DNA from: Agrococcus sp. ARC_14
GTDB taxonomy: Bacteria > Actinomycetota > Actinomycetes > Actinomycetales > Microbacteriaceae
Length of the DNA: 64,000 bases
Assembly (NCBI RefSeq): GCF_022436485.1
Contig: NZ_JAKUDO010000001.1
Span: 1,736,001 to 1,800,000 of the forward strand
Direction: 5' to 3'
Made by a program: the position numbers and the translations under genes
Part shown: in pieces, positions 27,074 to 37,928 of the stretch
Numbering within the stretch: the stretch's first letter is position 1
How the letters are laid out: the number at the start of each line of letters is the position of its first letter
Notes under the pieces: generated by a model
The model's database searches: none
Seen by the model: only the letters and a program-made list of their open reading frames with translations
Told to the model about the DNA's origin: nothing

Positions 27074-28216
27074 TCACAGCAGCACGACCTGCCGGATGGC
27101 CTTGCCGTCGGCGAGCGTGTCGAGCGCCTCGTTGAGGTCGTCGAGCCCGATCTCGCTCGTGACGAGCGCTTCCACCGGCAGCTTCCCCTCGCGCCACAGC
27201 TGCTCGTAGCGAGGGATGTCGCGCGCCGGCACCGCCGAGCCCAGGTACGAGCCGATCACCGTGCGCGCCTCCGTCGTGAACGTCAGCGGTGACAACGACG
27301 AGCGGGCATCCGGATGCGGCAGGCCGACGGTCACGGTGGTCCCGCCCGGTGCCGTGAGGGCGAACGCCGTCTCGAACGCCTTCGGGTGGCCGGCGGCCTC
27401 GATCACGACCGGCGCGCGGAGGCCCTGCTCGATCGCCTCGTCGGGGGAGAGCGCGAGGTGCGCGCCCAGCCGCCTGGCCGTCTCCAGCTTGTCCGGCACC
27501 GCATCCACGCCGATCACGCGGCCGAGGCCGAGCGAGGCGGCGGCCAGCAGCGCGGCCATGCCGACCCCGCCGAGCCCGACGATCACGATGTCGTCGCCCT
27601 CGACCGGCTTGCCGGCGTTGATGACGGCGCCGCCGCCCGTGAGTATCGCACAGCCCAGCACGGCGGCCACCTGGGGAGGTACATCGTCGCCGACCGGCAC
27701 GACAGACCGACGGTCGACCACCGCGTGCGTCGCGAATGCCGAGACGCCCAGGTGGTGGTGCACCTCGGCTCCCCGCCCGTCCGCGCTCTGCCCGACCGCA
27801 CCGACCTCACTGACCTCGTGCAGCCTGCGACCGCCGCCGAGCAGCTCGCCGGCCGCGTTCGACGCGCTGCCGCGCTCGCATGGCAGTCTGCCGTCGGTCG
27901 CGCAGGCGGCGCACTCGCCGCAGCGCGGCAGGAACGTGGTCACGATGCGCGTGCCGACCGCGATGTCGTCGACGCCGTCGCCGATCGCCTCGACGATGCC
28001 GGCGGCCTCGTGGCCGAGCAGCATCGGCAGGGGTCGCAGCCTGGCGCCGTCGACCACCGAGAGGTCGCTGTGGCAGAGGCCCGCGGCTTCGATGCGCACC
28101 AGCAGCTCGCCGGGTCCAGGCCCGTCGAGCTCGAGCTCCACGAGCTCGAGGGGGCGCGACTGGGCGAACGGCCGCTCAGCACCGAGAGCCCGCAGCACCG
28201 CGCCCCGGATCCGCAT
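27074..28216 (-). CDS. zinc-dependent alcohol dehydrogenase (MDR family)
   Basis: A 380-residue medium-chain dehydrogenase that would oxidise an alcohol with NAD(P)+. Catalytic zinc ligands are visible in GLCHSDLS, LLGHEAAG and LGCAILTGGG. The structural zinc site is CGECAACATDGRLPC. The Rossmann motif is VGLGGVGMAA. The pattern is closest to class III-like ADHs (formaldehyde/aryl-alcohol branch), but the substrate is unknown. Its ATG overlaps the stop of the upstream hydroxyacid dehydrogenase by one base, so the two are co-translated. With the MFS gene further upstream they look like one catabolic unit. Confidence 0.88.
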   Translation of the reverse strand: MRIRGAVLRALGAERPFAQSRPLELVELELDGPGPGELLVRIEAAGLCHSDLSVVDGARLRPLPMLLGHEAAGIVEAIGDGVDDIAVGTRIVTTFLPRCGECAACATDGRLPCERGSASNAAGELLGGGRRLHEVSEVGAVGQSADGRGAEVHHHLGVSAFATHAVVDRRSVVPVGDDVPPQVAAVLGCAILTGGGAVINAGKPVEGDDIVIVGLGGVGMAALLAAASLGLGRVIGVDAVPDKLETARRLGAHLALSPDEAIEQGLRAPVVIEAAGHPKAFETAFALTAPGGTTVTVGLPHPDARSSLSPLTFTTEARTVIGSYLGSAVPARDIPRYEQLWREGKLPVEALVTSEIGLDDLNEALDTLADGKAIRQVVLL

Positions 28217-29130
28217 CAGCGGCCGTCCCAGCCCTCGACGGATCCATCCGGGCTCGCCTCGCGGACCACGAGCGTGCAGTCCTTGCCACCGAAGCCGTCG
28301 TCGAGCAGCCGCTGCAGCTGGTCGCGGATGAGCGTCGCTGCCGGCACGTTGACGCCGGCGGACTCAGCACCCGCGACGGCGAGCGTGACGTCCTTGTGGC
28401 ACAGCATGGCCGAGAAGGATGCGTCGAAGTTGTTGTTCGAGGCGGCGCCCGGCACGACCCCGGGCACCGGGTACCAGGTGCGCACGGCCCACGAGTCGCC
28501 GGAGGAGACCCGTGCGACGTCGAAGAAGGCCTTGGGGTCCAGGCCCAGCTGCTGCGCGAGCTGCGAGCCCTCGGACATCGCCAGGATTGAGACGCCGAGC
28601 ATCATGTTGTTGACGAGCTTCGCGGCGATGCCGTGCGTCGCCTCGCCGACCGCGAGCACGTTGCCGGCCATCGGCGTGACGATCACCTTCGCGTCGGCGA
28701 CGTCGGCCTCGGTGCCGCCGAGCATGAACGCGAGCGTGCCGGCCTCCGCGCCCTGCGTGCCGCCGGAGACGGGGGAGTCGACGAAGCGGAAGCCGCGCGA
28801 GCCGGCCTCGCCGTGGCACCAGCGCGAGGTCTCGAGGTCGACGGTCGAGGTGTCGAGGATGAGCGTGCCCGGGGCTGCGTGGTCGAAGACGCCGTCGGCG
28901 TCGGCGAGCACCGATCGCACGTGCTCGCCCTTCGGCAGGCTGAGGATCACGACCTCCGCGCCCTCGACGGCCTCCGCGATCGAGCCGACGGGCGTGATGC
29001 CGTGGTCGGCGGCGGCAGCGAGGAAGGCCTCGACGACGTCGTAGCCCTTCACGGTGTGACCAGCAGAGACGAGGTGGGCGGACATCCGGCTGCCCATGTT
29101 GCCGAGCCCGATCCAGGCGATTGACGTCAT
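28216..29130 (-). CDS. NAD(P)-dependent beta-hydroxyacid dehydrogenase (3-hydroxyisobutyrate dehydrogenase family)
   Basis: A 304-residue two-domain dehydrogenase of the HIBADH family, which includes 3-hydroxyisobutyrate dehydrogenase and tartronate semialdehyde reductase. The Rossmann motif GLGNMGSRM starts at residue 8. The substrate signature reads DSPVSGGTQGAEAGTL, and the catalytic lysine lies in AAKLVNNMM. The ATG has GGAAGGA upstream, and a TAGCGT element at 29165-29160 could start a 22-nt leader. Assignment to valine catabolism (mmsB) is possible, but the neighbours do not include the other mmsA/acyl-CoA genes. Confidence 0.85.
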   Translation of the reverse strand: MTSIAWIGLGNMGSRMSAHLVSAGHTVKGYDVVEAFLAAAADHGITPVGSIAEAVEGAEVVILSLPKGEHVRSVLADADGVFDHAAPGTLILDTSTVDLETSRWCHGEAGSRGFRFVDSPVSGGTQGAEAGTLAFMLGGTEADVADAKVIVTPMAGNVLAVGEATHGIAAKLVNNMMLGVSILAMSEGSQLAQQLGLDPKAFFDVARVSSGDSWAVRTWYPVPGVVPGAASNNNFDASFSAMLCHKDVTLAVAGAESAGVNVPAATLIRDQLQRLLDDGFGGKDCTLVVREASPDGSVEGWDGR

Positions 29131-29181
29131 CGTCGATTCCTTCCGAAGGTGTGGTGCCCACGCTAGCGGTGCACGCAGGAG

Positions 29182-29212
29182 GACGGGCGGCGAGGAAGCC
29201 CCGCCGCCCGTC
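29182..29212 (-). terminator. hairpin after the MHS-type transporter gene
   Basis: A perfect 11-bp stem (29182-29192 with 29202-29212) in the 105-nt gap between the transporter and the hydroxyacid dehydrogenase. There is no U-tract on the minus strand, so read-through is likely. Confidence 0.5.
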
Positions 29213-29235
29213 TCATGAGGGGTGCTGATCGGTGA

Positions 29236-30618
29236 TCAGATCGTGCCCTTCTCCTCCAGCAGACGGCGACGGTCCTCGTCGTCGACGTCGTGCAGCGAGA
29301 TGCCCTTCGTCTCCTTGAGCGCCAGCGCGGCGATCAGGGTGATGACGCAGGCAGCCAGTAGGTAGAGGGCGACCGGGATGTGGCTCTCGTACTCGCGCAG
29401 CAGCGCTGTCGCGATGACTGGTGCGAGAGAGCCCGCGACGATCGAGGTGACCTGGTAGCCGAGCGAGACGCCCGAGTAGCGCATGCGCGTCGGGAAGATC
29501 TCGGCCATGATCGCCGGCTGCCCCGCGTACATGAGGGCGTGGAACGCCAGCCCCAGGATGATGCCGAGCAGGATCACGACGTCGTTGCCGGTGTTGAACA
29601 TCGGGAACGCGATGAAGCCCCAGGTCGCACCCAGGATCGCGCCCGCGATGTACATCGGCTTGCGCCCGACCGCGTCGACGAATCGACCGACGATCGGCAC
29701 GAAGATCATGTGCGCGACGTGGGCGATCGCCAGCAGGCCGAGGATGCGGCTGACCTCGTACTCCAGGAACACCCCCAGGTAGGTGATCGAGAAGGTGACC
29801 ACCAGGTAGTAGAGGATGTTCTCCGCGAAGCGCAGACCCATGGCCGTCAGCACGCCCTTGGGGTAGCGCTTGAGCACCTCGAGCACGCCGTAGCCCTGCG
29901 CCTTCGACTGCGCGACCTCCTGGCGCACCTCCTGGAAGATGGGAGCGTCCTCGATACGAGTGCGGATGTAGTAGCCGACCGCGACGATGACGACCGAGAG
30001 CCAGAAGGCGATGCGCCAGCCCCAGCTGAGGAACTGCTCGTCGGAGAGCGTCCACTGCAGCACGAGCAGCACGATCGTGGCGAGCAGGTTGCCGATCGGC
30101 ACGGCCGCCTGCGGGAACGACGACCAGAAGCCGCGCTCCTTGTTGGGGGAGTGCTCCGCGACGAGCAGCACGCCGCCGCCCCATTCGCCGCCGACCGCGA
30201 AGCCCTGGAAGAAGCGCAGGATGACGAGGAGCGCGGGTGCCCAGTAGCCGATGACGTCGAAGGTGGGCAGGCAACCCATCAGGAAGGTCGCGACGCCGAC
30301 CAGGATGATCGCGACCTGGAGCAGCTTCTTGCGACCGTACTTGTCGCCGAAGTGACCGAAGACGATGCCGCCGAGCGGCCGGGCGACGAAGCCGACGCCG
30401 TAGATCAGGAACGCGTTGATGATGGCCGCGTACGGATCGTCCGAGGGCGGGAACATGATCAGGTTGAAGACGATCGTCGACGCGGTGGCGTAGAGGAAGA
30501 ACTCGTACCACTCGACGACGGTGCCGGCCATGGATGCGGTGACGACCTTGCCGAGACCGCTGCGCGTGTTGTCTCTCGACGCGTCGTTGACGGCCGTGCC
30601 GTCGGATGACTGTGTCAT
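29236..30618 (-). CDS. MFS transporter, metabolite:H+ symporter (MHS) type
   Basis: A 460-residue permease with 12 predicted helices. MHS features are clear: SMAGTVVEWYEFFLYATAS near the N-terminus, GRKKLLQVAII after the GHFGDKYGRKK motif, RFFQGFAVGGEWGGGVLL, and a long central loop. Such proteins usually carry carboxylates such as citrate, 2-oxoglutarate, shikimate or proline-betaine-like compounds. The ATG at 30618 has AAGGAGG upstream; the longer open frame is not used. Two dehydrogenase genes follow downstream, suggesting import and oxidation of a hydroxyacid or alcohol. Confidence 0.9.
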   Translation of the reverse strand: MTQSSDGTAVNDASRDNTRSGLGKVVTASMAGTVVEWYEFFLYATASTIVFNLIMFPPSDDPYAAIINAFLIYGVGFVARPLGGIVFGHFGDKYGRKKLLQVAIILVGVATFLMGCLPTFDVIGYWAPALLVILRFFQGFAVGGEWGGGVLLVAEHSPNKERGFWSSFPQAAVPIGNLLATIVLLVLQWTLSDEQFLSWGWRIAFWLSVVIVAVGYYIRTRIEDAPIFQEVRQEVAQSKAQGYGVLEVLKRYPKGVLTAMGLRFAENILYYLVVTFSITYLGVFLEYEVSRILGLLAIAHVAHMIFVPIVGRFVDAVGRKPMYIAGAILGATWGFIAFPMFNTGNDVVILLGIILGLAFHALMYAGQPAIMAEIFPTRMRYSGVSLGYQVTSIVAGSLAPVIATALLREYESHIPVALYLLAACVITLIAALALKETKGISLHDVDDEDRRRLLEEKGTI

Positions 30619-30658
30619 GCCTACCTCCTTGTAGGTGCACGGGGCTGTGCCACCGGGC

Positions 30659-30664
30659 AACCTA
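30659..30664 (-). promoter_or_regulatory. candidate -10 element of the transporter-dehydrogenase cassette
   Basis: TAGGTT on the minus strand gives a leader of about 34 nt before the transporter ATG. Confidence 0.4.
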
Positions 30665-30725
30665 ACATGACGCCCGGTTCAGGTGGGACGACACACCAGA
30701 GCCGGTCGTCGGTCCGACGCAGGAA

Positions 30726-30757
30726 CGGGGAGGGCGTCCGGTTGGACGCGCTCCCCG
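30726..30757 (-). terminator. terminator of sepH
   Basis: A 14-bp stem with one mismatch and a 4-nt loop (30726-30739 with 30744-30757), 22 nt beyond the sepH stop. Confidence 0.65.
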
Positions 30758-30778
30758 TGGTGCTGCTGCTGTGCGGTG

Positions 30779-32032
30779 CTAGTCGTCGGTGCGGGAGCCG
30801 AAGACGATCTCGTCCCAGCTGGGCATCGACGCGCGCGAGCCGCGCTTGCGGCTGCCGACCGGGCCCGTGCCGTTGGCGCGCTGGGGTCGCTGCTCCTCGG
30901 CGGCAGGCTCTGCCACGGGTGTCGCGGGCGCCTCGGGCTCCACCTCGAACAGGCTGGGCTCTGCCTCTGCGGTGCGCAGTGCGGCCTCGCGCTCCGTGCG
31001 TCGGCGCCGCAGCGCGTCGAGCAGCTCTGCCGTGTGATTGGGCTGCGCGGATGCGGCGGGACGGTTGATCGCGGCCGCCTGGACGTTCTCGGGTTGGCTT
31101 CCGACCTCGCCGCCGCGGATGCGCAGCCACGGGTTGTCGGCCTTCGTCGGCTCCTTGGCGCGATCGTCGACGGGGGCCTCCGTCGACGCGGACGACTCGA
31201 TGGCCTCTTCGAGCCCGACCCCGGGCTCGACCGGCTCGGGCGCGGAGCGGGCTGTGCCGCGCTGGATGCGGAAGGCGTCGGAGTCGAAGCGGCCGGTGTC
31301 GGTGCGCGCGGCATCGACGCTGGCCCGCTCGCGCGCAGCCGCGCGCTGCGAGATGGGTGGCGGACCGGCCTCGTCGACGGGCGCGGGGGCTGCGCTCGGG
31401 GCGGTGGATGCCGCGTCGGGCGTCGACGGCCGGCTCTGGCGGTCGATCGCGCGCAGTCGAGGCACGAGCACGCTCGACGCGTCGCCCGTCTGGCTGAGCG
31501 AGGTCGCCTCCTTGCTGCGCGGCGTCAACGTGGCCTTCTTGGGCTCGTAGCCCCACGTGGCCTCGTGCTGGATGGCCTCGGTGGTGAAGCGCAGGCGCAC
31601 GGTCCAGACGCCGCTGTCACCGTCTTTCCAGGCCGCCCAGGATCGCTCGGACGCACGGAGGTCATCGAGGCGCTCGTCGATCGCAGCGCCGAAGGTCGTC
31701 TCGCCCGCGAGCGGATCGATGTCGCCGGTCGCGACCGGGATCGACAGCGCGGAGGCGAGCACGTGGTTGCGCTCTGCCACGACTGGGCCCTCGAAGCGCT
31801 CGATGTAGGCGAGCTCCTCGCCGGTCGACGAGGCGACCTCCTCGGCGGTCATGCCGCCGCGGATCAGGGACTGGATATCGCGCGGCGTGGCCTTGCGCTC
31901 CCGGTGGGGGATCGCGACTGCCGGCTTGCGGTGCTCCGGCAGGGCATCGACGGGCACGCGGAAGCGCTCGCCAGACTCTGACTCGAGGATGAGGACGTCG
32001 TCCTCGACGCCGATGACGCTCAGCTGCTGCAT
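30779..32032 (-). CDS. sepH: septation protein SepH
   Basis: A cell-division regulator that binds FtsZ in actinomycetes. The N-terminal DUF3071 domain (1-190) contains LSVIGVEDDVLILESESGER and a helix-turn-helix-like stretch (TPRDIQSLIRGGMTAEEVA). A long low-complexity Ala/Pro/Ser/Glu linker follows. The C-terminus carries the conserved motif RASMPSWDEIVFG used for FtsZ contact in known SepH proteins. Length is 417 residues. The ATG at 32032 (MQQLSVIG) begins the conserved domain and has GGAAGGA upstream. It is divergent from the DUF4193 gene. Confidence 0.93.
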   Translation of the reverse strand: MQQLSVIGVEDDVLILESESGERFRVPVDALPEHRKPAVAIPHRERKATPRDIQSLIRGGMTAEEVASSTGEELAYIERFEGPVVAERNHVLASALSIPVATGDIDPLAGETTFGAAIDERLDDLRASERSWAAWKDGDSGVWTVRLRFTTEAIQHEATWGYEPKKATLTPRSKEATSLSQTGDASSVLVPRLRAIDRQSRPSTPDAASTAPSAAPAPVDEAGPPPISQRAAARERASVDAARTDTGRFDSDAFRIQRGTARSAPEPVEPGVGLEEAIESSASTEAPVDDRAKEPTKADNPWLRIRGGEVGSQPENVQAAAINRPAASAQPNHTAELLDALRRRRTEREAALRTAEAEPSLFEVEPEAPATPVAEPAAEEQRPQRANGTGPVGSRKRGSRASMPSWDEIVFGSRTDD

Positions 32033-32136
32033 GATTCGTCGGTCCTTCCTGGCGTGGATGTCGGGTCTCGTCAGCATCCCACGGAGGCGCAGTCGGGGCC
32101 GGGAATGGGACGGGCGCGCCGCGCGTTCCGTTGGGT

Positions 32137-32152
32137 GCACTGCCCGCAGTGC
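32137..32152. promoter_or_regulatory. palindrome in the sepH/DUF4193 divergent gap
   Basis: GCACTGC-CC-GCAGTGC, 7-bp arms around 2 bases, lies about midway in the 234-nt gap. A TATGGT -10 candidate for the DUF4193 gene follows at 32170. A dimeric regulator site is possible; the protein is unknown. Confidence 0.4.
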
Positions 32153-32266
32153 TCACCGGTCGTCCGGGGTATGGTCTTCACGCAGATATCTGATTTGCCT
32201 CAGGTGTCACTTTCGTGCAGAATGTGCGCCGACGACGCTCACCCCCAGCCCAGCAAGGAATGTCAG

Positions 32267-32554
32267 ATGGCCACCGATTACGACGCCCCGCGCAAGACCG
32301 ACGATGAGAACGAGTCGATCGAGGCGCTCAAGGAGCGCGTGCCGGCGAAGAGCGTCGCGACGGATGACGACGCCGACAACCCGGGCAGCTTCGACCTCTC
32401 AGCCGCAGACCTCGCCGACGTCGAGCTCGACGTCGTCGTGCTGCCCCCGCAGGAGCACGAGTTCACCTGCGTGAACTGCTTCCTGGTGAAGGACCGCCTG
32501 CAGTTCGACCACGAGACGAAGCTCGGCCCGATCTGCCAGGAGTGCGCCTCCTGA
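32267..32554 (+). CDS. DUF4193 family zinc-ribbon protein
   Basis: A 95-residue acidic protein ending in a four-cysteine ribbon: CVNC, then 21 residues later CQEC. This is DUF4193 (Rv2699c-like), an actinobacterial family of unknown role usually near dut, sepH and sigA. The ATG at 32267 (MATDYDAPR) has AAGGAA about 10 nt upstream; the longer frame covers intergenic DNA. It converges with DUF3093, whose stop is only 22 nt away. Confidence 0.9.
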   Translation: MATDYDAPRKTDDENESIEALKERVPAKSVATDDDADNPGSFDLSAADLADVELDVVVLPPQEHEFTCVNCFLVKDRLQFDHETKLGPICQECAS

Positions 32555-32576
32555 TCCCAGGAGCTCGGAGCTTGCG

Positions 32577-33032
32577 CTAGGCGCGCTGCTGCGCCGCGGC
32601 GATCGCTGCGGCCAGCTCGCCCGCCCGACGTGAGCTGATGACCCAGGCGGGTGTGGAGTCCGCCTCGTCGGTCACGGGCACGCGCACGACCGCCCTCGTC
32701 CACGGCGAGATCACGTGGTGGTCCGCCGGGTCCCAGCCAGAGCGCAGCGCCGCTCGCGCCGCCGCGCCCTCCAGCGCATCCGCCGTGCCGAGGAACCCGA
32801 CGCCGATGCGAGCCCTGCCTGCGCGAAGATGCCCGTCGCGCAGCTCGACGACCGGCGCGGTCAGCCACAGGACGAGCGCGATCCCGGCGTACAGCACGAT
32901 GGCGACGACGATGCCGACCTCGATGCTCACCGGCAGGAACACCAGCAGCGATGCGGGGACGACGAGCAGCAGGACGAGCAGCAGCCACCACGGCGGCACG
33001 AGCCGCTCGCGGTACGAGGGGGCGGAATCCAT
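32577..33032 (-). CDS. DUF3093 family membrane protein
   Basis: A 151-residue protein with two transmembrane helices at about 15-62 ([20 protein letters not shown] and [18 protein letters not shown]) and a cytoplasmic domain of about 90 residues. It matches DUF3093, typically encoded next to dut in actinomycetes (Rv2698 in M. tuberculosis). Function unknown. GGAGG precedes the ATG. Divergent from dut across 69 nt. Confidence 0.88.
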   Translation of the reverse strand: MDSAPSYRERLVPPWWLLLVLLLVVPASLLVFLPVSIEVGIVVAIVLYAGIALVLWLTAPVVELRDGHLRAGRARIGVGFLGTADALEGAAARAALRSGWDPADHHVISPWTRAVVRVPVTDEADSTPAWVISSRRAGELAAAIAAAQQRA

Positions 33033-33087
33033 GCCTCCATCATCGCGCCTCCGCGCGCTCCGGTTCGCCGCGCGCGCCAGCCTCGGC

Positions 33088-33093
33088 TAGCCT
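33088..33093 (+). promoter_or_regulatory. candidate -10 element of the dut operon
   Basis: TAGCCT, 8 nt, then the dut ATG. No ribosome binding site fits between, so the mRNA would be leaderless or nearly so. Confidence 0.5.
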
Positions 33094-33101
33094 CGTGTGC
33101 G

Positions 33102-33554
33102 ATGGAGCAGGTAGAAGTCCTCATCACCGGATCGCCGGTGCCCGCCTATGCGCACCCGGGAGACGCAGGTGCCGACATCCATGCCGCCGAGAGCCTGACG
33201 CTCGAACCCGGCCGACGAGCGCTCGTCGCCACCGGCATCGCAATCGCGCTGCCGGAGGGCTTCGCGGCGTTCATCCACCCGCGCAGCGGCCTGGCCGCCA
33301 AGCACGGCATCACGATCGTGAACGCACCGGGCACGGTCGACGCCGGCTACCGCGGCGAGATCAAGGTGAACCTGCTCAACACCGGCAGCGAGCCGCACCG
33401 CATCGAGGTGGGCGATCGCATCGCGCAGCTCATCGTGCAGCGCGTCGAACGCGTGCGCTTCATCGAGGTGGAGCGCCTGCCGGGTTCGGATCGAGGCGAG
33501 CGCGGGCACGGATCCACCGGCCTCGGCGCTGCACCGGAGGGGATCGCACGATGA
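33102..33554 (+). CDS. dut: dUTP diphosphatase
   Basis: A trimeric dUTPase that hydrolyses dUTP to dUMP and keeps uracil out of DNA. All five motifs are present in 150 residues: [11 protein letters not shown] (1), HPRSGLA (2), [13 protein letters not shown] (3), GDRIAQLIV (4) and the C-terminal [12 protein letters not shown] (5). The ATG at 33102 is the only one in frame near motif 1; a TAGCCT element lies 14 nt upstream. It overlaps the DUF3710 gene by 4 nt (ATGA), starting a three-gene operon. Confidence 0.97.
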   Translation: MEQVEVLITGSPVPAYAHPGDAGADIHAAESLTLEPGRRALVATGIAIALPEGFAAFIHPRSGLAAKHGITIVNAPGTVDAGYRGEIKVNLLNTGSEPHRIEVGDRIAQLIVQRVERVRFIEVERLPGSDRGERGHGSTGLGAAPEGIAR

Positions 33555-34147
33555 CCGACACCACTGACGACCAGCAGCTGCCCGACGAGGAGGAGCTGAT
33601 CGAGAAGAGCGCTCCGAGCGACCGCGCGGAGGTCGGCCCGCTCGACGAGGCAGAGGCCCCCGTGCGCCCCTACGTCGATCTCGGCGGGCTCCGCATCGTG
33701 CCGCGCCCCGGCATGCAGATGCGTCTCGAGGTCGAGGAGAAGACCAAGCGCATCGTCGCCGTCACCCTCGAGCACGAGGGCTCGACCGTGCAGCTGCAGC
33801 CCTTCGCCGCACCGCGCAGCGAGGGGATCTGGGCGCCCGTGCGCGAGGTGCTGCGCACGCAGCTCGAGCGCCAGGGCGCGACCGTCGACGACGCAGACGG
33901 CCTGCTCGGCCCCGAGCTGCGAGCACGGCTGCAGACCGGGCCGGACGGCTCGCCGCGCGCCGTGCGGATCATCGGCGTCGATGGTCCGCGCTGGATGCTG
34001 CAGGGGCTGATCGGCGGGCCGGCGGCCGTCGACGACGCGAAGGCCGCCGCGGCCATCGAGCTGTTCCGCTCGACTGTCGTGTGCCGCGGCGTGGACCCCA
34101 TGCCGCCGCGAGAGCTCATCCCGCTGCGCGCACCGAAGTCGGCCTGA
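33551..34147 (+). CDS. DUF3710 family protein
   Basis: A 198-residue soluble protein of DUF3710, nearly always downstream of dut in actinomycetes (Rv2696c-like). It starts with an acidic, disordered stretch of about 40 residues, then a conserved domain with [20 protein letters not shown] and [18 protein letters not shown]. Function unknown. It overlaps dut by 4 nt and DUF3159 by 1 nt, so the three genes are translated together. Confidence 0.92.
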   Translation: MTDTTDDQQLPDEEELIEKSAPSDRAEVGPLDEAEAPVRPYVDLGGLRIVPRPGMQMRLEVEEKTKRIVAVTLEHEGSTVQLQPFAAPRSEGIWAPVREVLRTQLERQGATVDDADGLLGPELRARLQTGPDGSPRAVRIIGVDGPRWMLQGLIGGPAAVDDAKAAAAIELFRSTVVCRGVDPMPPRELIPLRAPKSA

Positions 34148-34929
34148 TGGCGGCGGATGAGCCCGGGGACCGCGAGCGGCAGGAGCCCTCGGCGCAGGAC
34201 GAGCCGTCGTTCTCCGACCAGGTCGGCGCGGCCATCCGCGGCTCGAAGCTCGGCCAGCTGGATCCGGCGGCGAAGCCCTCTGCGAACGCGCTGCTGGGTG
34301 CGATGGGCGGCGTCCGCGGGCTGATCGAGTCGCTGCTGCCGGGCATCCTCTTCCTGGTGCTCTACGCGACCACGAAGAGCGTCTGGATCTCGGTGCTCGT
34401 GCCGCTGGCCGTCTCCATCGGGTTCGTCGCCTGGCGCGTGCTGCAGAAGGGCCAGCCGGTGCTGGCCTTCGCCGGCCTCATCGGCGTCGGCATCTCTGCG
34501 GCGGTCGCGCTCATCACCGGCCAGGGCGAGGACAACTTCCTCTGGGGCTTCACGGTCAACACGATCGTGATCCTCGTGCTCGTCATCAGCATGCTCATGC
34601 GCAAGCCGCTCGTCGGCGTCATCGCCGGCGCGCTCACGGGCACGCCGCATGCCTGGCGCACCGAGAGGGCCAAGCGGGCGGTCGCGTGGCGGGCGACCAT
34701 CCTGTGGCTGATCGTCATCGGTGCCCGGCTCGCCGTGCAGGTGCCGCTCTACTTCGCTGAGACAGAGGGGCTGCCGGGGGCGATCGAGCTGCTCGCCGGC
34801 GCCAAGCTGCTGATGGGCGTTCCGCTCTACCTCGCCGCGCTGTGGGTGACGTGGCTGATGGTGCGCACGGTGCTCGAGTCGCCCGATGCCGACACGCCTG
34901 CCGACCCGGAGGGCTCCGGGAAGCGGTAA
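34147..34929 (+). CDS. DUF3159 family membrane protein
   Basis: A 260-residue protein with an N-terminal cytoplasmic segment of about 65 residues and about six transmembrane helices. It matches DUF3159, the usual third member of the dut-DUF3710-DUF3159 cluster. Role unknown; an enzyme or transporter activity cannot be read from motifs. The ATG overlaps the DUF3710 stop as TGATG. Directly after its stop is the palindromic operator of aconitase. Confidence 0.9.
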   Translation: MAADEPGDRERQEPSAQDEPSFSDQVGAAIRGSKLGQLDPAAKPSANALLGAMGGVRGLIESLLPGILFLVLYATTKSVWISVLVPLAVSIGFVAWRVLQKGQPVLAFAGLIGVGISAAVALITGQGEDNFLWGFTVNTIVILVLVISMLMRKPLVGVIAGALTGTPHAWRTERAKRAVAWRATILWLIVIGARLAVQVPLYFAETEGLPGAIELLAGAKLLMGVPLYLAALWVTWLMVRTVLESPDADTPADPEGSGKR

Positions 34930-34931
34930 GG

Positions 34932-34949
34932 TATCTTGACGTCAAGATA
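34932..34949. promoter_or_regulatory. 18-bp perfect palindrome upstream of aconitase
   Basis: TATCTTGACGTCAAGATA starts 2 nt after the DUF3159 stop and lies 87 nt before the acnA ATG. Its form fits a MarR-family dimer site. TamR, which controls aconitase in Streptomyces, is the natural candidate, but the regulator is inferred. A TACACT -10 candidate follows at 34988. Confidence 0.6.
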
Positions 34950-35036
34950 TCTCGTCTCGAAGCCGTCACGCACGACGGCTCGAGGCATACACTCGAGGCG
35001 CAGCCAGCGCATCCCGTGAGACCTGAAGGAGTCACG

Positions 35037-37859
<2,823 letters not shown>

Positions 37860-37870
37860 GCGCATCCCCC

Positions 37871-37901
37871 AGAAGACCCCCTGCAGCGCAGGGGGTCTTC
37901 T
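37871..37901 (+). terminator. terminator of acnA
   Basis: A perfect 13-bp stem (37871-37883 with 37889-37901) and a 5-nt loop, 11 nt after the acnA stop. Confidence 0.8.
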
Positions 37902-37914
37902 GCGTGGCGCCGAG

Positions 37915-37920
37915 TACCAT
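37915..37920 (+). promoter_or_regulatory. candidate -10 element of dxs
   Basis: TACCAT, 8 nt, then the dxs ATG, directly behind the acnA terminator. The same 8-nt spacing occurs at pepA and dut. Confidence 0.45.
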
Positions 37921-37928
37921 GGAGCGCT

